Of a stretch of 64,000 nucleotides of DNA, positions 12,301 to 24,125 are shown in pieces. The position numbers were made by a program, and so were the translations under genes. The notes under the pieces are model-generated. The model searched no databases. It saw only the letters and a program-made list of their open reading frames with translations, and was not told the origin of the DNA. Each line of letters starts with the position of its first letter. Position 1 is the stretch's first letter. The stretch is from Gossypium raimondii (lineage: Eukaryota > Streptophyta > Magnoliopsida > Malvales > Malvaceae): the NCBI RefSeq assembly GCF_025698545.1, contig NC_068569.1, positions 4,588,001-4,652,000 on the forward strand, written 5' to 3'.

Positions 12301-13220
12301 AAAATAATAAAATTAGATATTTGAAATTATAATACATTATATTTTCTGTCTAAAACATCTTTTAAAAAATAATGGTTTAAATAAGGTAAAGATTATTTAA
12401 AAAAAAAGAGAAGGGTATAGATTAAATATTTTAATAGAAAAGAAGAGTTTTTGAATATGTAAAAATAATCCTTATGTAGATCAAGATTACGGTGAGAGTG
12501 GACAGGACAAGCCTTGCCTTTATTTATTTATTTCTTTCTCCCATTTTCTATACTTAGGAGAAGACAGAAACGTAATTAAATTAAATCAAGTTGAGGATTT
12601 CAATAATTGGGTTAGATGAAATTGCAGCAGTTTAGTCTGAGCCAACTCTATAAACCATAATTAAATATTCTCTTGAATGAGTATGACTACGATTGGTTAT
12701 TTTTTATTTGTATTTTCTGATTAAATATAATACTGTTACACTTGTAGATTGGACTTTGGAACATAATTAAAACAAATTCCCAGCACGATATAATTCATTT
12801 TGTGATAGAATTCTGAAGGAAACAACAGTTGGTATCCAAACTAATTAAGAAAATGTGCCCAATTCATGATGGTAATTAAGTTTTAACCAAAACTGACAAA
12901 TGTTCTTAATTCATCCCAAATTGGATGGTACAATTGTTTAAAATGATTAAGATTTTAACAATAAATACCACATCGTTAACCATTTTCCTAAAGCAATTTA
13001 AAAACTTTGCCTTGCAGCCAACTACTCCACGACCTTAGCGTGTTGAAAGGAACGAGATGCGATATATTTTAGTCAACTATAGCGAATTCCTCCGCAATAC
13101 AATATCATTTTCATATGAAAAACTGGGGAAGGCTGTAAATGTATGAGTAGTCAACGTTTCGCCCTTCTTTAATCTACAGAGCCGTTTGCAGATCTCTGTG
13201 TTTCTTTGCACATCAAGGCA
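12301..13220. other. Spacer and promoter of FBT copy 1
   Basis: AT-rich, no coding signal. The last ~150 bp before 13221 are less AT-rich and likely hold the promoter and 5' UTR of the transporter gene. Confidence 0.4.
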
Positions 13221-15375
13221 ATGGCTTCCTTAGAAAAAGAGGGACTTGTTGAAGAATCTCGGTCGAGTATATCCCAAGAATCCGCCTGCATTTCAAACCT
13301 AGGCAACCTTGATTCAGCTGAGGCTAGCAAGAGTAGCAATATTTTCTCGGTTTTCCTCGAGCCAATTCAATGGATACAGATGCTATCTTCTCAGCTAAAT
13401 CCAACTTTCATCATTGGGATAGTTATAGTTTATGGACTCAACTTAGGCTTCTCCGGTTCTTTCTTCAAAGTAGTCACGGATTACTATTGGAAAGATGTTC
13501 AAAAAGTGCAGCCCTCCGTGGTTCAATTATACATAGGTCTATACTATATCCCGTGGATTATGAAACCTGTTTGGGGTTTACTCACTGATGTTTTCCCAAT
13601 AAGAGGATATAGAAGAAGACCTTACTTTGTGCTTGCTGGTGTTCTTGGGGGTGTCTCTGCATTGATGGTTGCTCTCATTGGTAATTTGCCTGCTGCTTTA
13701 GCATTGAGTTGCTTTATAGGGATTGCAGCAGGCATGGCTATAGCAGATGTGACAATTGATGCATGCATTGCTACAAATAGTATCGAGGTTCGATCCTTGG
13801 CTCCGGATATGCAGAGCCTTTGTGGATTTTGCTCCTCTGCTGGGGCTTTAATTGGTTATTCCACCAGTGGATTTTTTGTTCACCATCTCGGAGCTCAGGT
13901 TAGCTTAAAATTGACCTTTGATTATGTTTTTAGGGAAACAAAGTTATAACAACTGAAACATTCTTCTGTATAAATGATTATTACAGGGAGCTTTAATTCT
14001 AATGTCAATCCCCCCAGTTTTTATCACAGTGTTGGGCTTTGTGATTTATGAAATGAGATCTCCCTGTCTTCACCCCGAGAAGCAGAAGGTTAGATTCTCT
14101 ATTTTCCTGTTAAGTTCTCTCCTTCATAACGCTATGTTGTTGCAATATAGTAAACCATTAGAGCCATTTCTTTTAAATTACGCCATGAGACTGCCTGCAC
14201 AGGCTCCACCTTCGTTTGGATCCTATGAATTAGTGAAGATAGCAAATTTTGGCTTACCAAATAGCACATCAATCAATCCAACCAATCTGAACCATAGCAA
14301 ATGGTTATTTTTGTTCTACATAGTTTCATCCCTGAAAAGATGTGCTTGCCTTCTCATTATCATTTTCATGAAACAGAGGCGAATGGCTTATAACTCTGTC
14401 AAACAAGTTTAGCTGAACATCCCATTCCGTATTTCATCAGATTGAGAAAACAATGGATACCTGTAGTAGTTCGGAAATATTCGTATACTAATATTTACGT
14501 GTGTGGATGCGTATGCAGAAAATGGGAACCTTAGGGGTGGCCGTAAAGGGCATGTATCAGACAATCAAGTTCCCTCAGGTGTGGAAGCCATCGCTCTACA
14601 TGTACCTATCTTTGGCTCTCAGTATCAGTACTCATGAAGGGCAATTTTATTGGTACACTGACGCCAAAGCTGGTCCTGGATTCTCTCAGGTTTTTTCTCA
14701 ATTACACCAGATGAAAATAGTAGAATGCTCCACTGTATTATCCTTTTCACGGTTTCTGACGTGCAGGAATCTGTTGGGGCCATATATGCAATTGGTGCAA
14801 TGGCTTCAATGGTGGGGGTCCTGATCTATCACAAGACACTCAAAGACATCCCATTCAGAAACCTACTCTTTTTCGCTCAGCTCCTTTACGGCGCATCTGG
14901 AATGCTCGATCTAATCTTCATTCTTCGATGGAATTTAGTGCTTGGGATTCCAGATTACTTCTTTGTTATCACTGAAGAATGCATATCACGAATTATAAGT
15001 AGAATAAGGTGGATTCCCATGATTGTATTAAGCACTAGGCTTTGCCCTTTAGGCATTGAAGGCACATTTTTTGCATTGTTAATGTGCATAGATAGCCTTG
15101 GTTCCTTGACCTCCAAATGGGGAGGAGGAATGGTTCTTCACGTTTTTCATGTGACTAGGACAGATTTCACAAACCTGTGGTTGGTTATTCTCATTAGAAA
15201 CATACTGAGAATTGCTACTCTGGGTTTGATTTTTCTTGTCCCAAAGGCTGATCCGTCAGATGCTTTGATTCCTCAAGATATTTTGATGACGCATTCGACT
15301 GTAACATCAGATGATGAGGGGTTAGAACTTGTCCCAAAGAATGATAGAAGTCCAGAGCTTCTTTTAAATCTTTAA
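13221..15375 (+). CDS. Folate-biopterin transporter family (FBT) MFS protein, copy 1
   Basis: Four exons: 13221-13898, 13987-14088, 14519-14689 and 14767-15375, joining to 519 residues. The start is the ATG at 13221 (MASLEKEGLVEE). It belongs to the FBT branch of the major facilitator superfamily, which includes plant plastid folate transporters and Leishmania folate/biopterin carriers. Family hallmarks seen: [51 protein letters not shown] and [14 protein letters not shown]. About 12 hydrophobic helices are expected, with a loop after exon 2. The cytosolic N-terminus is ~50 residues with no clear transit peptide, so the plasma membrane or another membrane is as likely as plastid. It differs from the two copies downstream in having their first two exons fused and a 102-bp rather than 96-bp exon at the loop. 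Substrate unproven. Confidence 0.88.
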
Positions 15376-15880
15376 CCTTTTCGCCTTGGATAATGCAATT
15401 TTGTACAGTAAAAATTGAGTTACTATCATTTTTATTTTATTTAAAGAAATAATACGAACACAATTTTTGATACTTCTCCGCTACTCCCTGAAACTCAAGT
15501 ATATAACAAAATGCAATTTTTCAAGTAATTACTATTAATTCCTAATTACGGTAATAGGGTTCGGTTTAGACGTTTCGGAGAGGAGAGACAGGCAGGACGA
15601 TGTGCATGACTCTTCGTCTTCCTTCATTACATTACAAGCCTTGCAAAGCATCGTTCAACTCCCTTCCAACATCATTAACAAAAGAACCTCCAGAAACATT
15701 AAAATGTTGGAAGTTAGACAACATTACCAGCTCATATGCTACAAAATTTTAGAACCAGGTTCCGTAAACCTTGCCTCCTTGCATATTGGACGGGACTTGG
15801 AATATAAATGCTATGCTCATTGTGGAAAGGAAAAGAAAATGTCAAATATTCCCAGAATTTAACACATCAAAAGGCTACTT
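15376..15880. other. Convergent intergenic region
   Basis: 3' flanks of FBT copy 1 (+) and of the Myb/SANT gene (-). Open frames at 15602-15862 and 15771-16019 (+) lie in UTR or antisense to the last Myb/SANT exon and look spurious. Confidence 0.5.
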
Positions 15881-18800
15881 CTATGACCTAAGTTTTCTGA
15901 GCAACCACTTCTTTCGTAATGTAATGTCCAAAGCCAAAAATGTTTTTGCTTTTCTCTCATCTTCCAGTAGATCACAAGCATCCAACAGGAGCTCATCATC
16001 CATGTCCGGAAGGGCTTGAAGTGCATCAACTGCACTTTCTATTGTTGAATAGTTCTTATTTCCATTCTTACTTGCCAATCTTGTGACTGCACCGGCCATC
16101 TTGGATAGCATCTTCTGCATCTCCTGCTCGGTTTTCTGTGCCTTGCTTGCTCGTTCCAACTGTGGTGTTACAATTGATCGTTTCATCTGTTGATCAGACA
16201 AATTAATATCCCCACTAGGAGTTTGTAAGTTTCCACATGCTCTATCCAAAACAACTTCAGAGGCAAAACAATCAGTTCCCACTCCTAGAACCTGACCACA
16301 TGGTATTCCTTCTAATACTTCATCCCTGAAAATCTTGCACAAATCACCATAACTGCCCAAGACTTTATCCCTGTACGACACTGCATCTGGGTGTTCCTGT
16401 AAAAATTTGCATGTAAAAAACATACTATTGACGATACTAAGAATGATATATGAATATTAACAGCTATCTCTTTTAATAGAATATGCAGAGAAAAGAGGAT
16501 AATACTACATGGGTATATCTTACCGGCACATGATGTTATGCTAGGACTGGATTATCAACAGGAGAGTTATGGCTTAAATGATAAACTAAAAGAGTAATGA
16601 ACGTACCTTCACATAAACTTCCCAGACATCATTGTTTGCCACAACCATTTTCTTATCATTATCCCAAAGAAACCCACTATGATTGAGAAGATCACAAATG
16701 TCATTGTATTGTTTCAGCAAGCAGATGTAGTGATTTTCCAATATGTTCTTGTCCAATTGAAGCCGAAACTTTTCATTGAATGATTCAACCATATGAACCC
16801 ATGCCTGTTCATTGAATGCCTGAGCTATCTTATTCTGTTCCCGAACCTGTTCTAGCAGAAGGCCCATAAAAAATTGTTCCATTGGGGTTGTCCACTCAAG
16901 TTCAAGATGATGAATACCACCAGGTAAATGGTCATTTTTCTCATTACCTGCTTGTTAAGCATGAATATATAAAACATGCATCAGTGCACAAGTAAAAAAG
17001 GAAAACAAAAGTAAAACAATTCTTATGGCATCCAATCCCTTATCATTTTTCAGACCGCATTGGGCTATCTACCTGTGCTAGATATATGCTAATCCTAATT
17101 TAGAAAAGAAAGAGAAAAAACTAACCAACAAATAAAAAATGAAACAAGATAATAGATTATATGTACCATTAGAGGTCATCAAGACGGTTGAATCATCATC
17201 AGTGCCTACTTTTTGAGTCAATCTGTTGTATCTTACTTCACAATTTTCTTGTCCAAATATTACACGCAATTTGTGATAGCTTGGCACAGTTTTAACTCTG
17301 TATGATCGAGCATCTGGATGTGACTGCATGTACTTCATGTAAGAAACAGAACAAATACTCCATCAGCAACAAGAAAATAAAATAAAAGAAATCACCTTGA
17401 TATAAGCATTCCAGACACTATCTTCAGCTATCACCATGTCCCTTGTTTCATCCCATGAGAATCCACTTTGCTCAAGAAGAATCTTTATGTCATTGTACAG
17501 TCTCCTTAGATGTTTGTATCGATTCTTGAGAACATCTTTATCATAGTGAGAACCAAATTTGACATTGAACGACGTAACCATGTCAATCCAAGCCTGTGTT
17601 AAGAATGTCTGTCCAAGTTTATTCCCTCTATGGACCTGGTCTAGCAACAAGTCAATCAGATATCGGTCCATTGGTGGAGTCCAAAATGTTCTTGTACGAT
17701 CACAATTCATGCTTCCCTTCCTATCAGCTGCAAATTAAAAGACCTAGTTAAGAGAAAATACTGACCGGAAGATGAAGACGGAGAAAAAGTTTATTCTTCG
17801 AATAACCTTGAGATTTCATGTAAGAAGTATATTGTAACCTGCCTCTAATGCACAGTACCATTAGTTTTATAACTTCAGTTTCTTATCTGGTAGGCCAGAA
17901 AAGGAAAGATAAGAAAACTGATCCATGCTCAAGATGACAAGCTGTGCAACTCAGGTTTTTCATAGATGATATCCCTGAACTTAAAACTTAATTGAAAACA
18001 ATGCTACTAATATGTTGATGAGCTTCTCTTGTAACCAGTTGATACATTATCACTCCCCTAGTAGACTCTAGCTGCAATTCTGTATAATACATAGCGAGAA
18101 TCAGAATCATTGTGAATCTGATTTACTGTTAGAAATTTGGATCTCACCAGCTGTTGCTCTGGAGATGTCACATTCCTGGGTCAAATTATTAAGACTTCCT
18201 TCATCAATTGCTTCACCATATATTAGGCCCAAATCGTTGAAGTTTGGAAGGGTTTTCATTCTATATGTTCGAGCATGAGGATGTGCCTACATTAAGTATA
18301 AATTATCATTAATATATCATATGCATGCAGGTCATGTGCTAATGAGATTGATGAAAACATCTTCACAAACTCATACCTTTATATAAGCATCCCAAACAGC
18401 ATTATCAGCTGTGATCACTAGCTGCGATTCATCCCACGTGAAGCCATTCTGGTTTAGAATAACTTTCACATCACTGTAGTACTTCCACAGTTTCTTATAT
18501 CTATGTCTCAAAACCCTCTTCCCATGTTGAGGACCAAACTTTGCATTAAATAAAGCAAGCATGTCTGTCCATGCTTGTTTGTTGAATGTATTATCAACCT
18601 TATTGCCTTTTCCTGCTTGGTCAAGCATAAGCTCAATAAAATATTGGTCCATTTCTGCATTCCATTCAGTTCTTGGGCGCTCATTATTGGTTGAGGGTAA
18701 ACTGCCCATTGCATCACCTAAAAAGTTGGGGAACATGCAAGTGAAAGCATATATCCGACATTAGAATATAAATCCATCCGTATCTTACGTTAGCATATAA

Positions 18801-19853
18801 AACCATTAATATAAAAAGTTAATAAAAATGATGATAGCAGTAAAACTAAAGGTTCTGATTTTACTTTTCCCCCTCAACTAAAACACTTCTGTACCCAAGG
18901 AGATCAAGTTACATCAAAGTATTAATGACTTTTGAAGGAAAAAATTGGCAAACAAACTACAAGTACAGTAGAAGTTTGGCTTAGTTTATGAGAAATTGCA
19001 ACTTAGAAACCTAGTTTGGGTTTGTACAATGAAACTCGAATGGTAAAATGGTGAACTTTGGGACAAAAATGACTTGGGACCATTTCCCACTACACAAATG
19101 GTCTAGGAACTGCAGAATGAAGTAACTCGCTACTATTTTCTTACTTTTCTTTTCTAATTCTTCTCTCATATTACCAGAAAAGAAGCATTGGCAGCACAAA
19201 AGTGGCCTATAATATGGATCACATACTTCTCAGTCAAAATCATAGCTACTATCACAATTGAGGTTTATTATATAAAACTGATACACACCCATATTTAACC
19301 CTTGGACTTCATCATCAAAGTCCAAATCATGACTAGATCGACTGTATCTTCCATCTGCAGTTGTATACCCATATATCAAGCACAAATCATTGAAATTCAG
19401 CACTGCTTTCGTCTTGTAGGATCGTGCATCAGGGTAAGCCTGCATGTATCTCACTATATTTTACTATAGAGAATTCGGACAATTATCAGGTACAAGTAAA
19501 TGGCAAAGGGGTTGCAGCACCTTGATGTAGGCATTCCAGACATAATCATCAGCTACCACCATTTGTCGAGATTCATCCCAAGAAAACCCATTCTGGCCAA
19601 GAAGATTCTTGACATCATTGAATTGCTTCCACAAGTTTGTATAACGACTTTTTAAGACATCTTTGTCATACTGAGATCCAAAGTTTGCATTGAAGACGGC
19701 AAGCATGTCAGTCCAGGCTTGTTTAGTGAATGTATGGCCAATCCTATTCCCTCTATGCATCTGCTCCAGCATAAGATCAATGAAATATCGCTCCATTGTA
19801 GGTGTCCAGTATGTCCTCGTACGATCAATAGATGCAGGCGTTTGGCTACCCAT
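15881..19853 (-). CDS. Protein with four tandem Myb/SANT-like modules (At2g24960/LIMYB family)
   Basis: Eight coding exons: 19521-19853, 19289-19439, 18377-18717, 18148-18286, 17396-17727, 17167-17323, 16607-16947 and 15881-16396, giving 769 residues. Exons alternate between two types. Odd exons encode a ~100-residue Myb/SANT-like trihelix (W.p.M..yfi.l.leQ...gn, then QAWtdM...FN.kFg, then vl..ry..L...yndi..LL...GFsWDe). Even exons begin (A/S/E)HPDA.SYR.K or AYPDARSYK and carry a short L..I(Y/F)G segment. The last exon adds a helical tail, LLDACDLLEDERKAKTFLAL. The domain derives from the Myb-like accessory protein of PIF/Harbinger transposons. Family members include LIMYB, a partner of ribosomal protein L10. 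The start at 19853 follows a probable UTR acceptor at 19870. Likely a nuclear DNA-binding protein; targets unknown. Confidence 0.87.
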
Positions 19854-20884
19854 CGCTATATATTCCTGTGGCACGTTTTTCAATCAACAAAAAGGGACAT
19901 TTATGAAAACAAAACTGAGAAAACATTCAGTTTCAATGAATCAATGTCCTCAACCAGAGACAGATTCCAACGTTATAAGTCTTTCAACTTAAAAGTTTCA
20001 GACTTTACGAAAAATCCAAAGCGGAAAATAGACAAAAATAAAGAAAAACAAAGAAAAGACTTACTCCGACTGAAATTCAGTATAAAAACATAATTTGAAC
20101 AAAAGAGTCGAAAATTAAGTAATCGAAACAGTCTTAAAATTTCAATCCTTTGAAACACAAAACAGAGTATATTTCCAAATACTCGAAAAGAATTCTCTTT
20201 CAACAAGAACATTGACGAAATTGGAATCCAAGAACATAAAAAATAAAGAAAAAAGTGTACCCTGAGGCTGAGAGAGGAGAAAAGCGATGTTTGGCGCCTA
20301 AAGAAACCAGAACGTTGATAGTGGGGGTGGTGAAAAGTTAACCCTAATCCGGAATAAGGTCAAATCTCCATTCCCTAATTTCCTGTTTGGTTACACATCC
20401 AACAAACGCCAAAAGGCTCAACTTGACCTATTCTTCTCTATGTTCTTATTGTTTCGGCCCTTATTTATTGCGTTTGTTAATGGATGCCAAGGCCCATTAG
20501 CCCCGTCCGTTTATTTTTATATTTTAATTAATTATATAAAAGAAAACAATTATATTAGATTGATTCGGCGGTCAAATGTACATGGCAGTTTTAAGGGTTT
20601 AATATGAAATAATTATATGAAGCTGAGAGTTCAATTCAATTCATTCATGTACTCAACATATCTAATGTTTCATCACCTCTGTAAAAAACAAAACTTTATT
20701 TCAGGCTTTGATCTAAACTTGATTTCACAAGCCATTCATGCAGGGAAAACAGACGTGTAAGAATTTTATGATAGGAAACCATCTCGTGGAAATCTTCATT
20801 GCGCCCCGGTGACTAGAATTATTGATTTCCACAAAGTTTCAAATAAATGCGTGCTTGTGTGGAACTGTATGATTGTTTTATAGA
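19854..20884. other. Leader of the Myb/SANT gene and spacer to FBT copy 2
   Basis: On the minus strand a 5' UTR intron probably ends at about 19870 (CCACAG acceptor) with a leader exon near 20260-20300, next to sequence that looks transcribed. The rest to 20884 is spacer and the 3' UTR of FBT copy 2. Open frames here (19690-20212) are not supported. Confidence 0.4.
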
Positions 20885-22967
20885 TTATCTACCATCGACG
20901 CTGTTAACAAGTGAGACCAATTCAATGTTATTGGATTCTTCAGCTACCGTCTCATCTTCGCTGCCCAACATTTCAGTTGGAAGAATGGAAGAGTTGGGGT
21001 CACCTCTGGGAATCAAAAACAAAACACCAAGAGGAGAAAGTCTGAATATGTTTCGAATCAATATCGCCAGCCAAAGACTTCCGAATTTGGTTCGAGTAAC
21101 ATTCAACGTGTGAAGCAGCAAGCCTCCTCCCCATGAGGATGATAGAAGTCCAAAGTTATCGATCGACATGAGCAAGGCAAAGAATGTGCCTTCGATACCT
21201 GAAGGACAAAGCTTTGCACTCAGTACAAGAAGGGGCATCCATTTGAGTCGTCCAATCATTTGAGTTACAGCTTCGCCGATCACAACAAAGACAGAATCCG
21301 GTATTCCAAACTTCAAGTTTATTCGCAGCACCAATATCAGATCTAACATCCCTGCCAAACCATAGAATAACTGAATCCAGAAAAGCAAGTCTCGAAAAGG
21401 ATGATCCTTCAATATATTTTGGTAGAGTATTGCCCCCAAGAGTGCACCAACTGCACCAAATGAGAAAATGTAACCAATAGTCTCCTGCATAAGAAAGGGG
21501 AACAGCAGGTTCAATACTCTTCAAAATTAAAATCTGCACTTGCATGGTCGCTTTGTATTTCTTTAAGACCTTGTGATATGATCTATTTCTCAAGTTAAAA
21601 GGACAAGAACATCGATATACACGCATGGTTGCATTGAGTGTCGAAGGACTTTAGTGCAGAATCATATACCTGAGAGAATAAGGGACCCTCCTTCGAGTCT
21701 GTGTACCAATAGAACAATCCTTCATTTATATTCAAGCTCAGTGCGAAGGATAGATACATATATAAACAGGGCCTCCAGACCTCGGGACATTTCAATGTTC
21801 TCCACATAGCCTTGCCAGCATCGAGGAACTTCTTGCTTACCTGAGTCAAGCAGAGAATTTAGAATATGAATGCAAGATCAACAAAGATTCAATAATAAGA
21901 GCCAAAGAATACCTCTTTGTAGGCAAAGTTGGCGTCATGGGGCTCGAAAAGGACGATCCCAACTGAGAAAACAAGGGCAGCTGGGATAGTCAGCAATCCA
22001 AACACCCCCTGCCAAGGAGAAAGCAGAAGCCAATTAACATATATAGGAAACAAAAGAATCAAAATATAAATTAAAATTGCAGAAACTGATAATGGTGGTA
22101 AATGACAGCCAACCTTAGGGCCAATTAGGTGAACAAAAACACCACTGATAGAGAATCCTATGAGAGCTCCAATGGCAGACATCAAACTACACAAGCTTTG
22201 CATGTCAGCTGCAAGGGAAGGAATCTTACTGCTGTTCTGTGCTACACATGCATCAACAGTCACATCTGCTATAGCAACCCCAGCACTTCCTGCTGTCAAT
22301 GCCATCAGGGCAAATACCAGATGCAGCTTGCCGTGCAATGATATTATAAGCATGGATACCAAACCAAGCAAACCTGAAATTAACTTTAAAAGTTTAAAAA
22401 AAAAAAAAAACAATGTTGTACATGCCATCTTTTAATAAACATTCTCTATTGCTTGATACAAAATGGAAGCTCCGATTCTACAAGCAAAGATCTAGGTTAC
22501 CTAAAATTTACAAGACCAGGCAGAATGGGGAACATATGAATGAGAATTTCATATATGGCAACTATGATAAAATGTAAAGAGAAAGTTAGAATGCGTAATT
22601 TACCAGATAGAATGAAATAGGGTCGTCTTCTATAACCCCTAATGGGGATAACATCTGTGAGAAGGCCCCAAATAGGCTTGACAATCCAAGGAATTGAAGT
22701 AATCCCCGTGTAAACCTGAGACTCAGAAGGCTGTACCTTTTGAACATCCTTCATATAATACTCGGTGCCGACACGAGCAAGAGCCCCGCCCAATCCCTGG
22801 CTTATTCCATAAGTGGATACAACGGCAAATACAAAACTCCAATGCGTTTCCATGGCAAGCATCCTAAACCAATATATTGGACCCCAGAAACAGTAATACA
22901 ATCCTTTCGGTCCATTATCTTCCTCCACAGCCTTGTTAGAGGCTTCAATATTCCCTTCCTCCACCAT
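20885..22967 (-). CDS. Folate-biopterin transporter family (FBT) MFS protein, copy 2
   Basis: Five exons on the minus strand: 22604-22967, 22114-22373, 21913-22008, 21670-21840 and 20885-21484. They join to 1491 nt, 496 residues, starting [20 protein letters not shown] hallmarks are all present: [76 protein letters not shown] and [17 protein letters not shown], followed by an acidic tail. Hydrophobic segments fit 12 membrane helices. Exons 2, 3 and 4 are exactly the same length (260, 96 and 171 bp) as in copy 3, and their order and phases match, so the two are tandem duplicates. The tail [19 protein letters not shown] is shared with copy 3 in pattern. No plastid transit peptide evident. Substrate is inferred only from the family. 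Confidence 0.9.
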
Positions 22968-24125
22968 AACTCTTAACTAAAATAAATCACGATCCAGGTC
23001 AACTCTGTTTCTAGGACATGAATATTCCATCAACTAAACAACAGGATGAGATTCCAAGAACAATGATGAATCTGCTAAAAAATTTCAGATGCGGTGAAAA
23101 AGATGGAAAACCAGGTAATAAACCAGAGTTCCCTAGATGGGTTTCTTAAGTTTTTGGAAACTAACAACAAGAACTTGTAATTTTGTTTACAAGGGCTGCA
23201 GTTTTTTCAGTTGAAGAAATTTTCTTACACCCTTATAACTATGCAATCTCGAGACGGACAAGACAAATATTGTGTCGAAGAAAGAAGTATTATCTAACTG
23301 TGTAAACCAGATCAGAGAGACAATGGTTCTAAGGTAGAAGAAGGCTTCTCTTTAGTACAGATTTGTTTTGACCGGCTAGACAGTAAAACCCTCTCTTGCA
23401 TTTCTGATCCGTTCCATAAGAAAACAAATTAAATTCGCCCCGGGGGACATTTTTTCCTTGTGATCAAACAAAACTAAAATGTTTACGTCATTTAGACTAA
23501 GACGTGGCAGAATCCAATTGGACCCTTGGATTTGGCACGCACTAGTTGTATGGAGTTGGTTACCACTTCTTACAAAATACATATGTCTAAATAATCACAA
23601 TATAAATGAGTACATCACAAAATATAATCAAATTATGACAGTAAAAATGAACTAATAAATTAAACTAATTGAACTAATAATTGATACAAAATACAATATA
23701 AACATATGTCTTGGAATGTTTTAATACAAGAATAGCAGAACTAATGATGAAATATTGACACAATAATATAATTTGATTAAATTAATGCCTTTTGGTTTTA
23801 GTAGAAAAAGATCTTAGGTATTTTGGAATTTATCAAAATAAATAATATCAACAACTTGATCCAAAAGATTCTCTTTTGGTTTGTTTGATAATGATCATAT
23901 TTATGATGATGAGTTTTGTTGTGAACCGGAATTCAAATGTTCGGGAAGTATATTATACATAGCAGAATGCGCCATCTTAATTATCATATTCTCTAAGCCA
24001 TTGTAGAGGCATGAAGTAACGTTGAATTTGCCACCATGTCATGAGCATATGTATGCCATTGGGAAAGCAATGCTGGCTATCATTCTCTGCTACACAAGCT
24101 TGAAAGTTAAGTTGAATGATTCTTG
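22968..24125. other. Spacer between FBT copies 2 and 3, with duplicated leader
   Basis: The first ~400 bp (to about 23380) align by eye with 26290-26580 upstream of copy 3: both contain CCTAGAACAATG-like or CCAAGAACAATG-like, GGAAAAC(C/G)AG, TTTCTTACACC and AGAAGG(C/T)..CTCT blocks in the same order, so the duplication included leader/promoter DNA. The rest is AT-rich with no gene; the frame at 23376-23582 looks spurious. Confidence 0.5.

Noticed and set aside
14002-14412. Plus-strand frame continuing past FBT copy 1 exon 2
   Set aside because: Only 14002-14088 is exon; the rest reads into an intron after a good GT donor at 14089.
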